Assembly (NCBI RefSeq): GCF_010389155.1
Contig: NC_057764.1
Span: 1,364,001-1,428,000, forward strand
Direction of reading: 5' to 3'
Length of the DNA: 64,000 bases
Source of the DNA: Erigeron canadensis
Lineage: Eukaryota; Streptophyta; Magnoliopsida; Asterales; Asteraceae
The stretch's first letter is position 1. Each line of letters starts with the position of its first letter. The notes under the pieces are model-generated. The model did no database searches. It saw nothing but the letters and a program-made list of their open reading frames with translations, and was not told where the DNA came from. Positions 1 to 12,233 of the stretch are shown piece after piece. The translations under genes were made by a program, and so were the position numbers.

Positions 1-2
1 CA

Positions 3-2500
3 GGAAATAATGCATTTCTAAGTGGTGCAGAAGCTACACCAATAGTAGATGCTGATGGTATTGCCGGATATGTTGCTTATGACAATACAAAATCAAATGT
101 TAAGAGCAATGCACAATCTTTCCAGTCTATGCCAATGAGTATGAGTTCTGCAGAAGGAAGAATGAGTATTTACTCAGCCTTTTGTAATGCTCATGAAGCA
201 TTTATTGGGGGAAAGGTTACTGATCCTGCAGTAATTGACGAGGATTATAATCAAATAGATCCTGATGATTTGGAAGAAATGGATCTACAATGGCAGCTTG
301 CTATGCTTACTATTAAGGTCAGAAGATTCACTCAGAGAACTGGTAGACCTACAGGTAATGGCACTAAAGGTTTTTACAAATCCAAGGTGAAATGTTATAA
401 TTGCGATGGATTTGGTCATTTTGCAAGAGAGTGTCAAAGGCCTAAGGGGATTGATAATACTGTTGCTGGTCGTCAAAATTATAATCAAGGCGGTGTTACA
501 CCAAATAATCATAAGACGCAAGCAATGATTACATATCCTGTTACTCCACAGCAGCCAGTTTCATCACCATTTTCGGAGTCAAAGGCTGTTGTTGTTCAAA
601 ATCCAGATGGTACTTATCAATGGGATACACAATCCGATGATACCTCGAATCATGCCTATATGGTAGAATTATATGATGAGGTAGCCGCAACGATTGATTA
701 TGCTGTGTACTAAAGTGAAGAAAGTGTAGCTGAGACAGTACAGAAGAATATGTGTAATGTTGCTGAGACAGTAAGATCTGTGAGTGAACAAATGACTGCA
801 GTAAAAGCATCTGAAGAAAAGAAAGAGTCATCAAATCCTGTTGATGACATTTCTATGCAGAGCATTGAAGAACAGATGAAGAACTTTGAGATACCTGAAG
901 GTATGACAACTGAAGACTTCGTTGCATACATGGCAGATTGCAAGGCTGCAGGTCAGACGGTATCATGTTCTTTATCTTCTATAACTGATGTATGTAGAAT
1001 GGTGTCGGACTTAAAACTTGAGGTGTTTATTTTGAATAAGTCAGTTATTAACTTAACTAGTCAGAACAACATGTTTAAAAAGGAAAACGACTCTTTGTTT
1101 GCTAAAAATTCTGGTTTGGTAAAACAGGAAAGTCTTTATCAAGATAAGATTCGTGCATTTGATAAGGATATTCTTGCATTAAAAGAAAAACTAAAGGAGT
1201 CAGTTCTGATGGAAAAGGTAGGAAATGAACAATATGCTCAACTAACTGAAGATTTTTCTAAAAAGGAGAAAGAATTAGTTGACGCAAAATTGGAGATAGT
1301 TAAGCTTAATACAAGACTAGATCAAATTAGGGGATCTGATTTAATACGATCAATGCAAATGCAAAAACCTGTACCACAGGATTCAAAAGATAAAAGTGGT
1401 TTGGGTATGAGTTATAATGAAGTTAGAGGTCCGTTCAATGATAATTATACAGAATCTCTAACACAGCTTACTGAAAAGATTGACAGTGGTGAAGTTGATC
1501 CAATAATTTCAGAAAAACAAAATGTTGATCAAAAGACCCCTAAAAGCTCTAAAAGCTCAATTGATAAAATTAAAGAGCTTAATAAGAAACATAAGTTTGA
1601 AAGTTCATTTGTTAAACCAGTAGATCCTAAGAATGGAGAGTATGATGCTAGTACTTCTAAAGGATCTAATCAAGTAAAATCAACTTGTCCAGTTGATAAG
1701 AACATTAAATGTTTTACAATGAAAGGATGTGATACTGTTTTTACATCAAATGAAATTGATTTTGAAAAGATCGATCATGACAAGATTGATAAAGTATGGA
1801 ATAAGGATGAATCTACGTCTAGTGAAGTCCCCTTAACTCCATACAAGACTCATAAAAATTCTTAAAAGAAAGTACATTTTTCGGGTAAAAATGAGTCAAC
1901 TGGTTTGTCAAAAGAGGAGTCAGCCACAATTGAACTTAAGGAATGTTTGGGTATGACTTCAGCTGAGTTTGATGTTAAAGCTAAGAAAGCAAGAGCTAAA
2001 AAATCGTGTTTCTATTGTTATGAAGTAGGACATGTTTATAGTTGTTGTCCAAATAGGAAACGGAGATGTCCTGATAAGGGTATGTCTTCTAGTGGATCTA
2101 GTGACTCAGATATTGTTGCTCATAATAATAGGTCTAAAACTCCAAAACGACAGGAACCTTCACAGAATACTACTTTTAGTAGTGTAAGTTCGAGTCGTTC
2201 TCGTACACCTCAAAGGAGTAATTCACCTAGGAAGATGACTCAACAAAATCGATCCCCTCTTGTTAGAATTAATAGTTCGTCTAAATTCTATGATCGATTA
2301 GGGAGTCAACCTAGATTTGGTACCCACTCACCAAGGAATTCTCCTCCTAAGACTCGTTTCACCTCACCTAAGAAACAGTCTATGACACCATCTTCATCTG
2401 GGCTCCATTAAAGAGCGATGGATATTGGACCGAATTAATCATTAGAGATGAATTCGGCAAACCTAAACCTCAAAAGGTTTGGGTTCCCTTCAGAAACTAA
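3..2500 (+). pseudogene. gag: gag of element A, 5'-partial, two CCHC knuckles
   Basis: The capsid/nucleocapsid precursor of element A would coat genomic RNA in the cytoplasmic particle. One frame is open from base 3 to 2411 except for TAA at 711-713 and at 1863-1865. A frame change near 2405-2417 then leads to a short tail ending in W-V-P and TAA at 2498-2500. Zinc knuckle 1 (CYNCDGFGHFAREC) is at 393-434. A long Lys/Glu-rich coiled-coil-like stretch follows (about 960-1350). A second knuckle (CFYCYEVGHVYSCC) is at 2007-2048, then a Ser/Pro/Arg-rich tail with S-P-R and T-P repeats. Two knuckles about 1.6 kb apart are unusual for a plant copia gag, and element F has the same plan. The true start is outside the window. 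Confidence 0.85.
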
Positions 2501-2524
2501 CCATCTGATCATCTAATGTGCAGG
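2498..2524 (+). promoter_or_regulatory. gag stop and TGCAG|G junction, element A
   Basis: Gag ends with TAA at 2498-2500. After 23 bases TGCAG|G (2519-2524) resembles a plant 3' splice acceptor, and the protease reading frame runs on from it in the -1 frame relative to gag. The same arrangement recurs in elements B, E and F. The role (splice acceptor, or a recoding or restart site) is inferred. Confidence 0.5.
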
Positions 2525-5500
2525 GAGAACCAAGTAAGCCTATTAGTCTTTGGTATGTTGACAGTGGATGCTCTCGGCACATGACAGGGGACAAGAATGT
2601 TTTGTCCAATTATGAAGATATAAATGGTTCGTACGTTAGTTTCGCTGGTCCCAAGGGCAGCAACATTTCGGGCCAAGGTGATGTTGTCAATGGGAAGATT
2701 ACGCTGGAGAAAGTCAATTATGTGGAACACTTATCACATAATTTATTAAGTGTTTCTCAGATTTGTGACAAGGGTAACACTGTCCATTTTAATGAGAAAG
2801 AAGCACTTGTATTGAAACCGGGATATGTTATTCCTGAAGACTGGATCCTGCTGAAAGCTCCTAGGAAGAGAGACATCTATGGCCTTGTGTTAGGTGTTGA
2901 TAATCCAGAGGAGTCTGTTTGCTTGTTATCAAAAGCAAACGAATCTGAATCGCTACTATGGCATAGAAGAATGGGACATAACAATTTCCGAAAGATGAAT
3001 GACATTGTCAAACATGGTTTGGTTGAAGGCGTTCCCATGAAACGTTTTGGAATGGAAGACAAATGTGTACCTTGTCTGAAAGGTAAACAGCAAAAGTCTG
3101 CACATAAACCGAAACAAGAAAATTCTATTACTAATCCTTTAGAGTTACTTCACATGGATTTATTTGGTCCAGTAAACGTAAGAAGTATTGGTGGGATGTA
3201 TTACTATTTGGTGATTACTGATAATTACTCAAGATTCTCATGGGTATTCTTTCTTAAATCGAAAGATGAAACTCCGCAGATTTTGATAAATTTCTTTGTT
3301 GAAACTGAAAACATTTATGGAGTTCGTGTTAAGAGAATCAGGAGTGATAACGGAACTGAATTCAAGAATAATGTGATGGACGTGTTTTGTTTGTCAAAGA
3401 GAATTCAACATCAATACAGTTCTCCGTACGAACCACAACAGAATGGAGTTGCTGAAAGGAAGAATAGGACTCTAATCGAGACAGCCAGAACTATGCTTGC
3501 AGATTCAGGGCTTCCTACTATGTTTTGGGCGGAAGCGGTGAATACAGCTTGTCATATTTTAAATAGGGTTACAGTAGTTAAGCGTCATAATAAGACTTGT
3601 TATGAGCTTCTACATAAGAAGAAACCGAATTTACAGAATGTTGAACCATTTGGTGTACCATGTACTTTCTTGAAGTATCTACCTCAGTCAAAGTTTGATT
3701 CAAAGGTTGAAAAGGGAATTCTCCTGGGTTATAAACCGGGAACATCAATTCGGCGGGTTTACAACAAACAAACCGGCAAAGTTGATTTAGGAACAAATGT
3801 CAAGATTGTCAGTCATAAGCCCGCTATACATTCTGGAAGTGGCAAAAACTTCGATTATGATAGTGTGTTTAGTTCACTACATGGTCCTGATTCTTATTCA
3901 GATCCTAAGACAGTTGACGATGTGATTATTTTAAGAGATCACATGGATAATACTCCTATATCTCCGCCTACTCGGAATGTCGATACTACTCCAATCAACA
4001 TTCAGTCTACTACCGATGTTGATGAAAGTGGTAAGGACAAGGATAAGTCACCAGATTCAGACAATAATGAACCCGCAAACTCTACACCACCTACTCCATC
4101 GAAGGTTACACTGCCTGATGATGATCCTACTTCTGAAGAATCGGAAGATGAATTCAACTCTCCTGAGTTTTAGATTAGAAAAAATTTAGGAGACAGTTTG
4201 AATGTCGATTCGCTTCCTCAATATCGAATTAGAAATCAATTGAATAAGGATCTAACTAGTTTGTTATGTGAAGTGCAAGACACTTGATTGATAACTGAGT
4301 GTTTATATTCTGGTTTCATTTCACAAGTAGAACCTAAGAACGTTAAGGCAGCACTTCAAGATCCATGTTGGGTTGACGCTATGCAAGAAGAATTAGCTCA
4401 ATTTGAAAAACTTGGAGTTTGGGAGTTAGTAGATGTGCCTAGAGGTAAAGAACCAATTGGAACTCGTTGGGTATATCAATGCAAACGAGATGACAAAGGG
4501 ATCGTTACTAGAAATAAAGCACGTTTGGTTGTTCAGGGGTTTGCACAACGAGAAGGATATGACTATAACGAAACTTTTGCACCAGTTGCTAGGATTGAAG
4601 CTATAAGGTTATTTTTAGCTTTTGCAAGTTTCAAAGGTATAAAGGTGTATCAGTTAGACGTTAAGAGTGCCTTCTCGTATGGAGAAGTTAAAGAAGAAGT
4701 GTATGTTTACCAACCACCGGGGTTTGAAGATCCGAATTATCCAAGAAGAGTATATCGTTTGGATAAGGCTCTTTATGGATTGCATCAAGCACCCAGAGTG
4801 TGGTATGAAAAGTTGTCAACGCACTTGTTGACAAATGGCTTTACAAGAGGATCGATAGAAAGCACATTGTTTATCAAGTGGAAGAAGCGAGATTATCTGA
4901 TTGTACAAGTTTACGTTGATGATATCATTTTTGGTTCATCTAATATAAAGATGTGCAAAGAGTTTGAAATGAGCATGAAAGATGTTTTTGAAATGAGTGC
5001 TATGGGGGAATTGCAATTTTTCCTCGAAATACAAGTAGATCAAAGGAAAGATGGATTGTTTATTCACCAGTCTAAGTATGTCGATGACATCTTGGAGAGG
5101 TTTCAAATGCTAGGGTCCAAGACATATGGTACTCCTATTCAGCAAAATCATGGTTTAGGAGTTCTTGATCCGAAAGATGAACTTGTGGATGCAACTTATT
5201 ATCGTGCTATTATTGGCTCATTGATGTATCTGACTGCTTCGCGTCCAGATATCATGTTCGCTGTTTGTCTTTGCGCTAGATTTCAAGCTAGTCCGAAAGA
5301 GTCACATTTGACTGCAGCAAAGCGTAATCTACGTTATCTTAAGGGAAACCAAGGGCTTGGTCTATGGTATCCAATGGGAGGAACGTTTGATTTTGTTGCA
5401 TATACTGATTCGGACTTTGGCGGCTGTAACAATGACAGAAAGTCTACGACTGGAGGTTGTCAGTTGTTAGGAGGAAGATTAGTATCATGGCAATGCAAGA

Positions 5501-5865
5501 AGCAGACATGTGTTGCTCAGTCTTCATGTGAGGCAGAGTATATGGCTGCTGGTAGTTGTTGTTCCCAGGTATTATGGATTCAGCAACAACTTCGTGACTA
5601 CGGTATGGATTTTCTTGATACTCCTATTAGAATAGACAATAAGTCAGCAATAGACATTACAAATAACCCTGTCATGCATAAGGTCACCAAGCATATTGAT
5701 ATTAGACATCATTTCTTGCGTCATTGTGCCCAAAAGAAGTTAATTCATTTGGAAAAGGTTATAACCGATGATAATTTAGCTGATCTGTATACCAAAGCAT
5801 TTGATAAGACTCGATTTGAGAAGTTAATTCTTCTCAATGGGATAAAAAATGCTGATTCATATTAA
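2518..5865 (+). pseudogene. pol: pol of element A: protease, integrase, reverse transcriptase, RNase H
   Basis: This polyprotein processes itself, copies element RNA to DNA and inserts it. The protease site WYVDSGCSRHMTG has its Asp at codon 15. The gag_pre-integrase/zinc part (LLWHRRMGH ... CVPCLKGK) follows, then the integrase core with MDLFGPV, SDNGTEF and QQNGVAERKNRT giving the D-D-E residues. The acidic linker ends at TAG 4171-4173, and TGA 4285-4287 follows in the same frame. Reverse transcriptase runs from about 4288 with YVDD at 4912-4923. RNase H shows YTDSDFGGC, SSCEAEYMAA and RIDNKSAID, ending at TAA 5863-5865. One frame holds throughout except for the two stops in the integrase-RT linker, so decay is slight. 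No convincing ATG precedes the protease. Confidence 0.93.
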
Positions 5866-8693
5866 ATCTCTCAAAGAACTAATTTTGTAAGTTTGTGTCT
5901 GTAAATAGCTAGAGTCATAAAAATACAAATAGAGTTCTTAGTGTCATAAATACCATAAAAATGTGAAAAATGAGAAAATGACAAAAAAAAATATGGAGAG
6001 ATTTAAGTTAATGCTGTAAGATGATTAGAAGTGAGGATACTTAGCTTTTAAGTCTGCTTAATCGTAATATAACTGTTTAGTTCAGTGATTACAATTTGGG
6101 ATATATTGGTAGACACAAAGTAGCAAGGTTTCCTTAATCTGAACTTAATTTATACAATGTTCTTGTGAGAAATGTATTTAGATATATGGCTGAGAATGCT
6201 TGCTTTTTTAGTAATGAATTGATCTGGTCCTTAAATTTTGTGAAAGATCTAGCATTACTATAAAATTTGTTCGATATATAGGCAAAAACCTCTACCAATC
6301 ATGAGCATGAAAGCTAAATGTGATATTGTTATGCAAATGAAATGAATGAAAATTAAGGGGCTAATGTGGTCTTTGAGATTCGGACAAGTATGTCCTCGGG
6401 GTGTCTTTGTATACCTAGCCTACTTAAAGCTTCCAACTTGGGATAGGTTGTCAGAAAGTTCGCTACATGGGTCTCATAGAAAATCACGGGTTCCTTATAA
6501 ATAATGAAATGCAAAAGCAAATAAGTTAAATCACAATTTAATTAAATTCTGTTATCTAAAAAGTGTCTCATGATTTGTTAAGGATGTTTTGGATATATAT
6601 TGAATATTTGTTATCTTAGTGCTTGTATCGATTACGGAAGTATATCTGAATGTGGGTCACATAAGTTCGCAAACTATTCAATGGCATATTAGGCTACTCG
6701 GGTTACATGGTGACTGTCCTTGGCCAGGGTATGTCAAAAGTGTCATAACTCAAAGGAAACTGGAAGTACCGAGTGTTTAAGAGGAAAAATATACCGGTAA
6801 TCGTGGTTGAATCACTGTTCATAACTAATAATAAGAGAGTTATTTCTCACTTGCAGACTTATGTAAATGCTAATCTGATCTAATTTGCAGAAACTTAGAA
6901 TTTCTTGTAAATAAATAAAGTAGATTAGTTATTTTTATTTTTATTTTTATTTTTATTTTGTTTCTTTTTATTTTTATTCTTGTAATAAGTGTCAGTTTGT
7001 GTGTCAAACTAGTTCTTATTGCACGAGAGATTTGATAAGCATTTAAAAGTTATAATTCTTAGCGAATTATATGAGTCTTGTTGCTTACGGTATAAATGTT
7101 TAAAAGATGGATTTTCTAATTAATACATAAGTAGTTTAATTTAGAAAATGAAATATTTTGGAAATTGAAAAGTCAAAATATTTTGAATATGTTTCAAGTA
7201 AATTTTTGAAATTTCAATTGTTTGTGGTTGATAAGTATGCTTGACAAGGATTGGACTTGCCTTAGATCTTGTAATGATTATTAGGTTAAGTTATTTGGTT
7301 GTTTTGCATATTTATGATCTTTTTATTATTGTTTTTGATGCATTGATGAAGTTTGTTAAGTGTGCAGGTTACAGATAATAAACTCATTTTTAGATGTAGT
7401 TGGCATCAAACATTTCAGATTGTGATCGAAGGCAACATTGTTTTCGCTTGCTTATTGGGATGGCATTGCGACGGACAATAAAAGCCTATCAGAAATCGCT
7501 TCTATAGACTGTGTTACAAGGATGGATTGCCTTGTAATTAACCTAAGACTTAGTGTAATAGGTTATAGTTTTATTATCAAGATCACAACCTAAGATGTAA
7601 TGTGATAGGTTGTTGATATGATATTTTGTAATGCATTATTCATTAGAATGCTTTGCATTGTTGAGTTGAACATCAATGAAGAAATGATCGATTTTATGTC
7701 AAGATAATAATGTAAGATTTATTTGATACATTATTGTGATGACAAGTTAGTACGGATGATTTTTGATAGCATATTCGAGTAGATATAGGTTTTTAGTAAC
7801 GAGTATCTACAGGTTTATGTTTCTGTAATTTCTGGAATTTTTCCTTGTTTAAATTTCTGGAAAATTCGTGAAATTTGGCTAAGGAATGAAGTTTATGTGG
7901 TTTAAAATCTGGAAATTCGAAATCACCTCGTGATGACGTCAGCATGCCTCGCGCCGACGTCATCACGAAGCCCACGAACTACGTGTTCGACTCGGCCCAT
8001 GTGGATTCGAATATATGTATGGGTTGTTACTATTCATTAATTACCATTAATGGAAATTAACCCTAAGTAAATCACATTAACTTCGTTTCCCTCGTGCTAC
8101 TATTCATTCGCTCCTTAGTTCGATCGATTCCTTCTTTCTTCGTGTTATTCTTCTTTCGATTGATTGATGTTTTGACTATAAAAATTAACGATTACAAGTC
8201 GTTATAATGCTCGATTTTTGATTTTACGTCGCGTGAACAGTAACTCGGACGAACCATGAATTAGATCTTTGATTTTTGATGATTTGGACTTAAAATTAGA
8301 TTAATTAATGTTTAAACATGTTAAATCTAACAAAACTTTAGGTTAACAAGTGTTAAATCAAGATTAATCAATGAGATTCGTGTTTCGGTCACTATTCACA
8401 CGAAGAACACGAACCAACTTCGTGTTCATCGAATTCGTTTCGATTTTGTTTTCTGGGCATCCACGAACCATAAACAAGTCCACGATGATGTTTTTGGTTG
8501 ATTTTAACATCATATGGAGATGTTTTTACTTCGTGTTTCAGGGTTTCATGCTTGGCTCGTGCTGACGTCACGACGAGGGAAATCCTCCTCGTGATGACAT
8601 CATCACGAAGCAGACGAGCAAAACCCTAATTTTTAGTTTTTGTTTATTCTAACTTTTGTTTTTCTTGTCGTTTTTGTCTGTTTTTGTGCAGGT
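5866..8693 (+). other. Noncoding spacer between pol and aORF of element A
   Basis: No credible ORF lies in these 2.8 kb. Visible items are a possible stem formed by AAGAACT (5873-5879) and AGTTCTT (5934-5940) just after pol, and a T-rich (ATTTTT)n tract near 6927-6985. A GACGTC-containing inverted repeat lies at 7928-7968, and TATAAAAA at 8177-8184 follows a CT-rich run. A second cluster of TGACGTCA-like palindromes is at about 8550-8600, and a T-rich run ends in GTGCAG just before the aORF ATG at 8694. Parts may act as an internal promoter and 5' UTR intron for the aORF; that is inference. Confidence 0.6.
7928..7968. repeat. Perfect 13-bp inverted repeat containing GACGTC
   Basis: TCGTGATGACGTC at 7928-7940 is followed after 15 bases by its exact complement GACGTCATCACGA at 7956-7968. 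The arms contain TGACGTCA-type cores known as bZIP (TGA factor) sites. Related copies are near 8550-8600 and in the LTR of the same element near 39335-39390. Confidence 0.7.
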
Positions 8694-11199
8694 ATGGCAG
8701 GACAAGGTAACAACGCTCGTGTGTTCATCAAGGAGCACATTGCTGCACTCGATCTCAGCATTATGTAGACGGGGTGCACTTCAGAGTTTCATGGTGTCCT
8801 ACAGTTTCTTGCACGTTCTCGTGTTCATTTTGCTGTGACAGAGAACCCTCCGTTGGTGATAAGTCTCATTAGAGAGTTTTGGAACTCAGCTCGTTCAGTG
8901 TAGATGGGTGCTCATACATACATTCGCACTACTGTTGGAGGACGTTCATTCTCATTTTCTGCTGGAGACTTACGGACGATATTACACTTAGGTGATATCG
9001 CGATAGAGCAAGGTCCAACTGAGTTTTCTGGGGATTTCTGCGACGGTGCTCTACGTCGTATGGGGTATACTGGAGCTATTTCTCACCCATACTTCAGGAA
9101 TCATCTTCGTGGCAAATGGAAGCTTCTTGCTTACTATTTGTTGAGGGCTATTAGTCATCGGAGTACAGGCTATGACAAGCTGAATATACAGAATGCTTCT
9201 TAGATGGTTGCCTTGGTGCTGAACAAGCCATATAGCTTCTCTCAATACATTTTTGATAATTCGGAGAAGCAGTTGAGGTCATTTGGTACAGACAAGAAAT
9301 TCTTTCTATTTCCAAGATTTGTGATGATCATAATTCATCACTATGCAGCTGATTTGCCATTTGACGGTCCTACGTTCAATTTAGGTCGTCTTACTTATAA
9401 GGCATTTGTTGAAAGTTTGAAGCACTTGTCGGGTGGAAATGTTCCGATACATGTTGATAATCCACCTCTGTTCGGACATTTGCTTAATCCTAACTATGTT
9501 GCACCTAGACAAGGTTGGGAAGATGAAGAACCCGTTGCTGCTGGTGGTGGTGATGATCAGGTTCAGGGTGATCCTCATGAAGAACGAGTTGATCAGTTTG
9601 AGGGACTTAATGATGTTCCTTTGTATGCTGGTGATTTGGAGCATGATTCTGATATGGATGCTCTCATGGAGGATATTGATGATCCTACAAATCTTGTACC
9701 ACCATCTACTGGAGATTCTACTTCTCCCTCTGCTCCAGTTGATGTTGATGTTGGTCCTTCTGAAGTCCCGGTTAATGTTGTTGAGGATTCGGAAGATGAA
9801 GAAGAGGAAGAAAGATTGCCGAAGCGAAGAAGAAGACATGCAAGATCTCAAGCTGAGGTTGATAGAGAGTTTGCTGCTTATTCTGAAGCCATGGAGAGGT
9901 CTCATGCACCTACTGTTGGTGATACTCCATTGGTTGCCGCTTTAAGAGCTTCAGTTTCTGATGTTCCTGTTTCTGTGTCTGCTGCTTCTGCTTCTGGTGT
10001 TGTTATTGGGGAGAGGAGGTTGAGACCAAAGTTTATAATTAGAGGAATTGGTTCTCGCGCACAGGTTGTCACTGAGGCTACAACTGTTACGATTCCTGCT
10101 GCTCCGGAGTCTACAGTTTGTCAAGAGCCAGAGCCGACACTTGTTGCTCCTAGGCCTTCGTCTGCTCCTATTCAGGCTACAGTTCCTATTTCTACAGTTA
10201 TGGGACGTCTGTTGGCTCCTCTGCAAAGACCACAGATGCCTCCCACAGGAACTTCTAGTGCTCGTATGCCTTCGTTTGAAGCTACGATGCCACCTCAGGT
10301 CTCTACATCTGATGTTGCTTCTACGTCACGTCCAGTTGTTCCGGTTCAAGTGCAGCTGAGTCGTTTGTTTTCAGAGAAGAAGATGTTGGAAATGAGGGTT
10401 ACAGCTTTGGAGAATCAGCTAAAGCTCCAAGCTGCTAAGCATCAGGAAGAGATGGACATGATGACTGCTCTTGTTCTTTGGATCTAGACTTGACCAATTC
10501 TTGGCTCAAGGGGGAGATAAAGATGGTTGTAAGGATGATGAGCTAGCAAAGAAGACTAGAGATGATGATCATGATGATCAAGATCGAGCTCAAGATCCAA
10601 ATCAACAACAAACAGATGGTGAGCTAGAGAATAGAGGTCAAGATCAAGATGTTGTTGCTGATGATGCTATGGATACAAAGACTACAGATGTTTAGGGGGA
10701 GTCATCAAGACAAAGAGAGTCAGAGATTGCTGGTACAGCTGGTGCTAGTACTTCTGGGACTCAAGATAAAGGCAAAGCTGTGATGACCGCTCCAGATGCA
10801 GATCCTGATGATCCAGATAACAATGATGATAGGGAAGATTCCAATTCAGGTAACTCCGATTCTAATTTTGATAGAATAGAAAGGGAGATAGTGAATGATC
10901 CTCATAATCATATAGAAAAAGAAAATCTTAGCAAAGGAAAATCTACTCAGGATAGTGAGTCAACTAAGACTGATTCTACTACCAATGCCTCTACAGAGTC
11001 AGATTTGCACCCTTTAATTGTACATAGACTAGAAAAGAGATTGGGATATGATCCACAAGCTCATATGAGAGCTAGAGCAGAGATTATGGATTATGATGAT
11101 TATTATGATCCAGGATCACTTAGGGATCAAATGGAAGAACAGTCAGGGTTAACTCATACATCTTCAGAGTCAGAGTCAAATTCGGATTATGAACCTTAG
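8694..11199 (+). pseudogene. aORF of element A, N-terminal and acidic middle parts
   Basis: This extra ORF lies downstream of pol and its function is unknown to me. From ATG 8694 the frame runs to 10487 with three internal TAG stops (8766-8768, 8901-8903, 9201-9203). It shifts near 10470-10490 and continues to 11199 with one more TAG (10693-10695). The N-terminal part has an REFW motif, then a F-S-x-x-x-L-R segment, then W-K-L-L and FLFPRF, all matched by the extra ORFs of E and D. The middle is very acidic and Ser/Thr/Pro-rich with a basic patch (KRRRRHARS). The segment 10360-10470 looks coiled-coil. G-rich purine runs sit inside it near 10508-10515 and 10694-10701. It may be an env-like or accessory protein of the SIRE type, but no signal peptide or membrane span is evident. 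Confidence 0.65.
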
Positions 11200-11461
11200 T
11201 GCTAATGATTTTTATTTTTATTTTTGTAATAATTGTAAGATAAATATGAATGTATGTGTTACATTATATTTATGATATAATATTATTGTTGTAAGTTAAA
11301 ATAGATAAAGATTATAAGATAAATATTAATGTAATTGTTGCATTATATTTATGATATAGTATTATTTATTTTAATTTCTTTTATGTATTTATACTATTTA
11401 TTATGTCTTGACTTATGATTTATGTTCTTTATCTTTGTATATGTAAATCGTTTGAATTGCA
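11200..11461 (+). other. AT-rich intron-like gap in the aORF of element A
   Basis: After the stop at 11197-11199 the sequence is T-rich with (ATTTTT) runs, then reaches GAATTGCAG at 11454-11462, where a long open frame resumes. The base composition and acceptor-like end suggest a spliced intron. The donor was not identified with confidence. Confidence 0.4.
11236..11372 (+). repeat. Two-copy direct repeat, period 79 bp
   Basis: TAAGATAAATAT at 11236 recurs at 11315. About 55 following bases, including the run TTATATTTATGATATA, match with few changes. The repeat lies within the intron-like gap of the aORF. Confidence 0.6.
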
Positions 11462-11895
11462 GATAAGCTTCAAACAATAGGTGCATTGGACGATCTTGAT
11501 GCTGAAGAAGATCTAGAAAGTATCGATGATGAAGATTTGGAAGAAGGAGAGTTCATTACTTCGGAAGCTGACAGAAGAAGGTTGCTTGAGACACCTTATG
11601 ACTTTGATCGTGTCTTTAATGAAGAAGAAGTCATTCAAGTTGAACCAGTAGCTGAAGTAAAACATCTCAATCTTAATCCAATCAGAGATAGTCCAGATGA
11701 ACCTAAGAATGCTGCAAGGTTGAGATTTGCTGTATATGCAAATATAATTGATGAAGGACATGACAATAATTTTGATCTATACTGGAACATAGATGCTACA
11801 CGAGAGGTTGACCTTCGAAGATTTAATATACCTCCGGTGCAGCAAGATCATGAGTTTATTATTAATAGACTAATTCCAGGTTATAGAGGACATAC
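11462..11895 (+). pseudogene. aORF of element A, segment before the B insertion
   Basis: The frame is open from the acceptor-like GCAG at about 11462 to the B insertion at 11896. The product begins very acidic (D/E-rich, with E-E-G-E-F), then turns mixed. Element B then interrupts it. When one copy of the 5-bp target and all of B are skipped, the same frame continues at 38275, so this and 38275-38989 were one coding segment. No database family is recognised. Confidence 0.6.
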
Positions 11896-12219
11896 TGTTA
11901 GAAATTCAAAAGTAGTGATACACTGTAATTTAAGTTATGGACTTACTTGTTGTTAAGTCATGAGTTGATGATTTCTAAGGTTGAGGGGCTAATTGTGATA
12001 ATTAGCATTGTTAGTTTGTTTAGACTATAAATAGCCCTCAAATCCCTTAGAAATCAACAACACTTGGCATATCAATAACACAATTTTCATACCATTACAC
12101 CTGAATAACACACACTTGATCCCAATTCTCTCTCAACACACACACAAACACCAAGAACACACACACTAACCAAACGCCATTGTTGATGTGAATTCGAGTG
12201 ATAAAATCGTGTTGTTACA
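11896..12219 (+). repeat. 5' LTR of element B
   Basis: It starts TGTTAGAAATTC, ends TTGTTACA and matches 37946-38269 at equal length. TATAAATA at 12026-12033 is the likely core promoter. A CA-rich R/U5 region with repeated ACACAC follows. Confidence 0.93.
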
Positions 12220-12221
12220 TG

Positions 12222-12233
12222 TGGTATCAGAGC
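12222..12233 (+). other. Primer binding site of element B
   Basis: TGGTATCAGAGC starts two bases after the LTR. It is the standard plant copia site complementary to the 3' end region of initiator tRNA-Met, where minus-strand DNA synthesis starts. Confidence 0.9.

Noticed and set aside
7793..7975. Minus-strand ORF over the 7928-7968 palindrome
   Set aside because: It is short and lies on noncoding spacer of element A.
9381..9905. Minus-strand ORF opposite the acidic part of the A aORF
   Set aside because: It mirrors the repetitive acidic coding of the plus strand, has no motif, and the plus frame fits the aORF seen in E and D.
12222..12233. tRNA gene fragment
   Set aside because: TGGTATCAGAGC is a primer binding site next to an LTR; no cloverleaf surrounds it.
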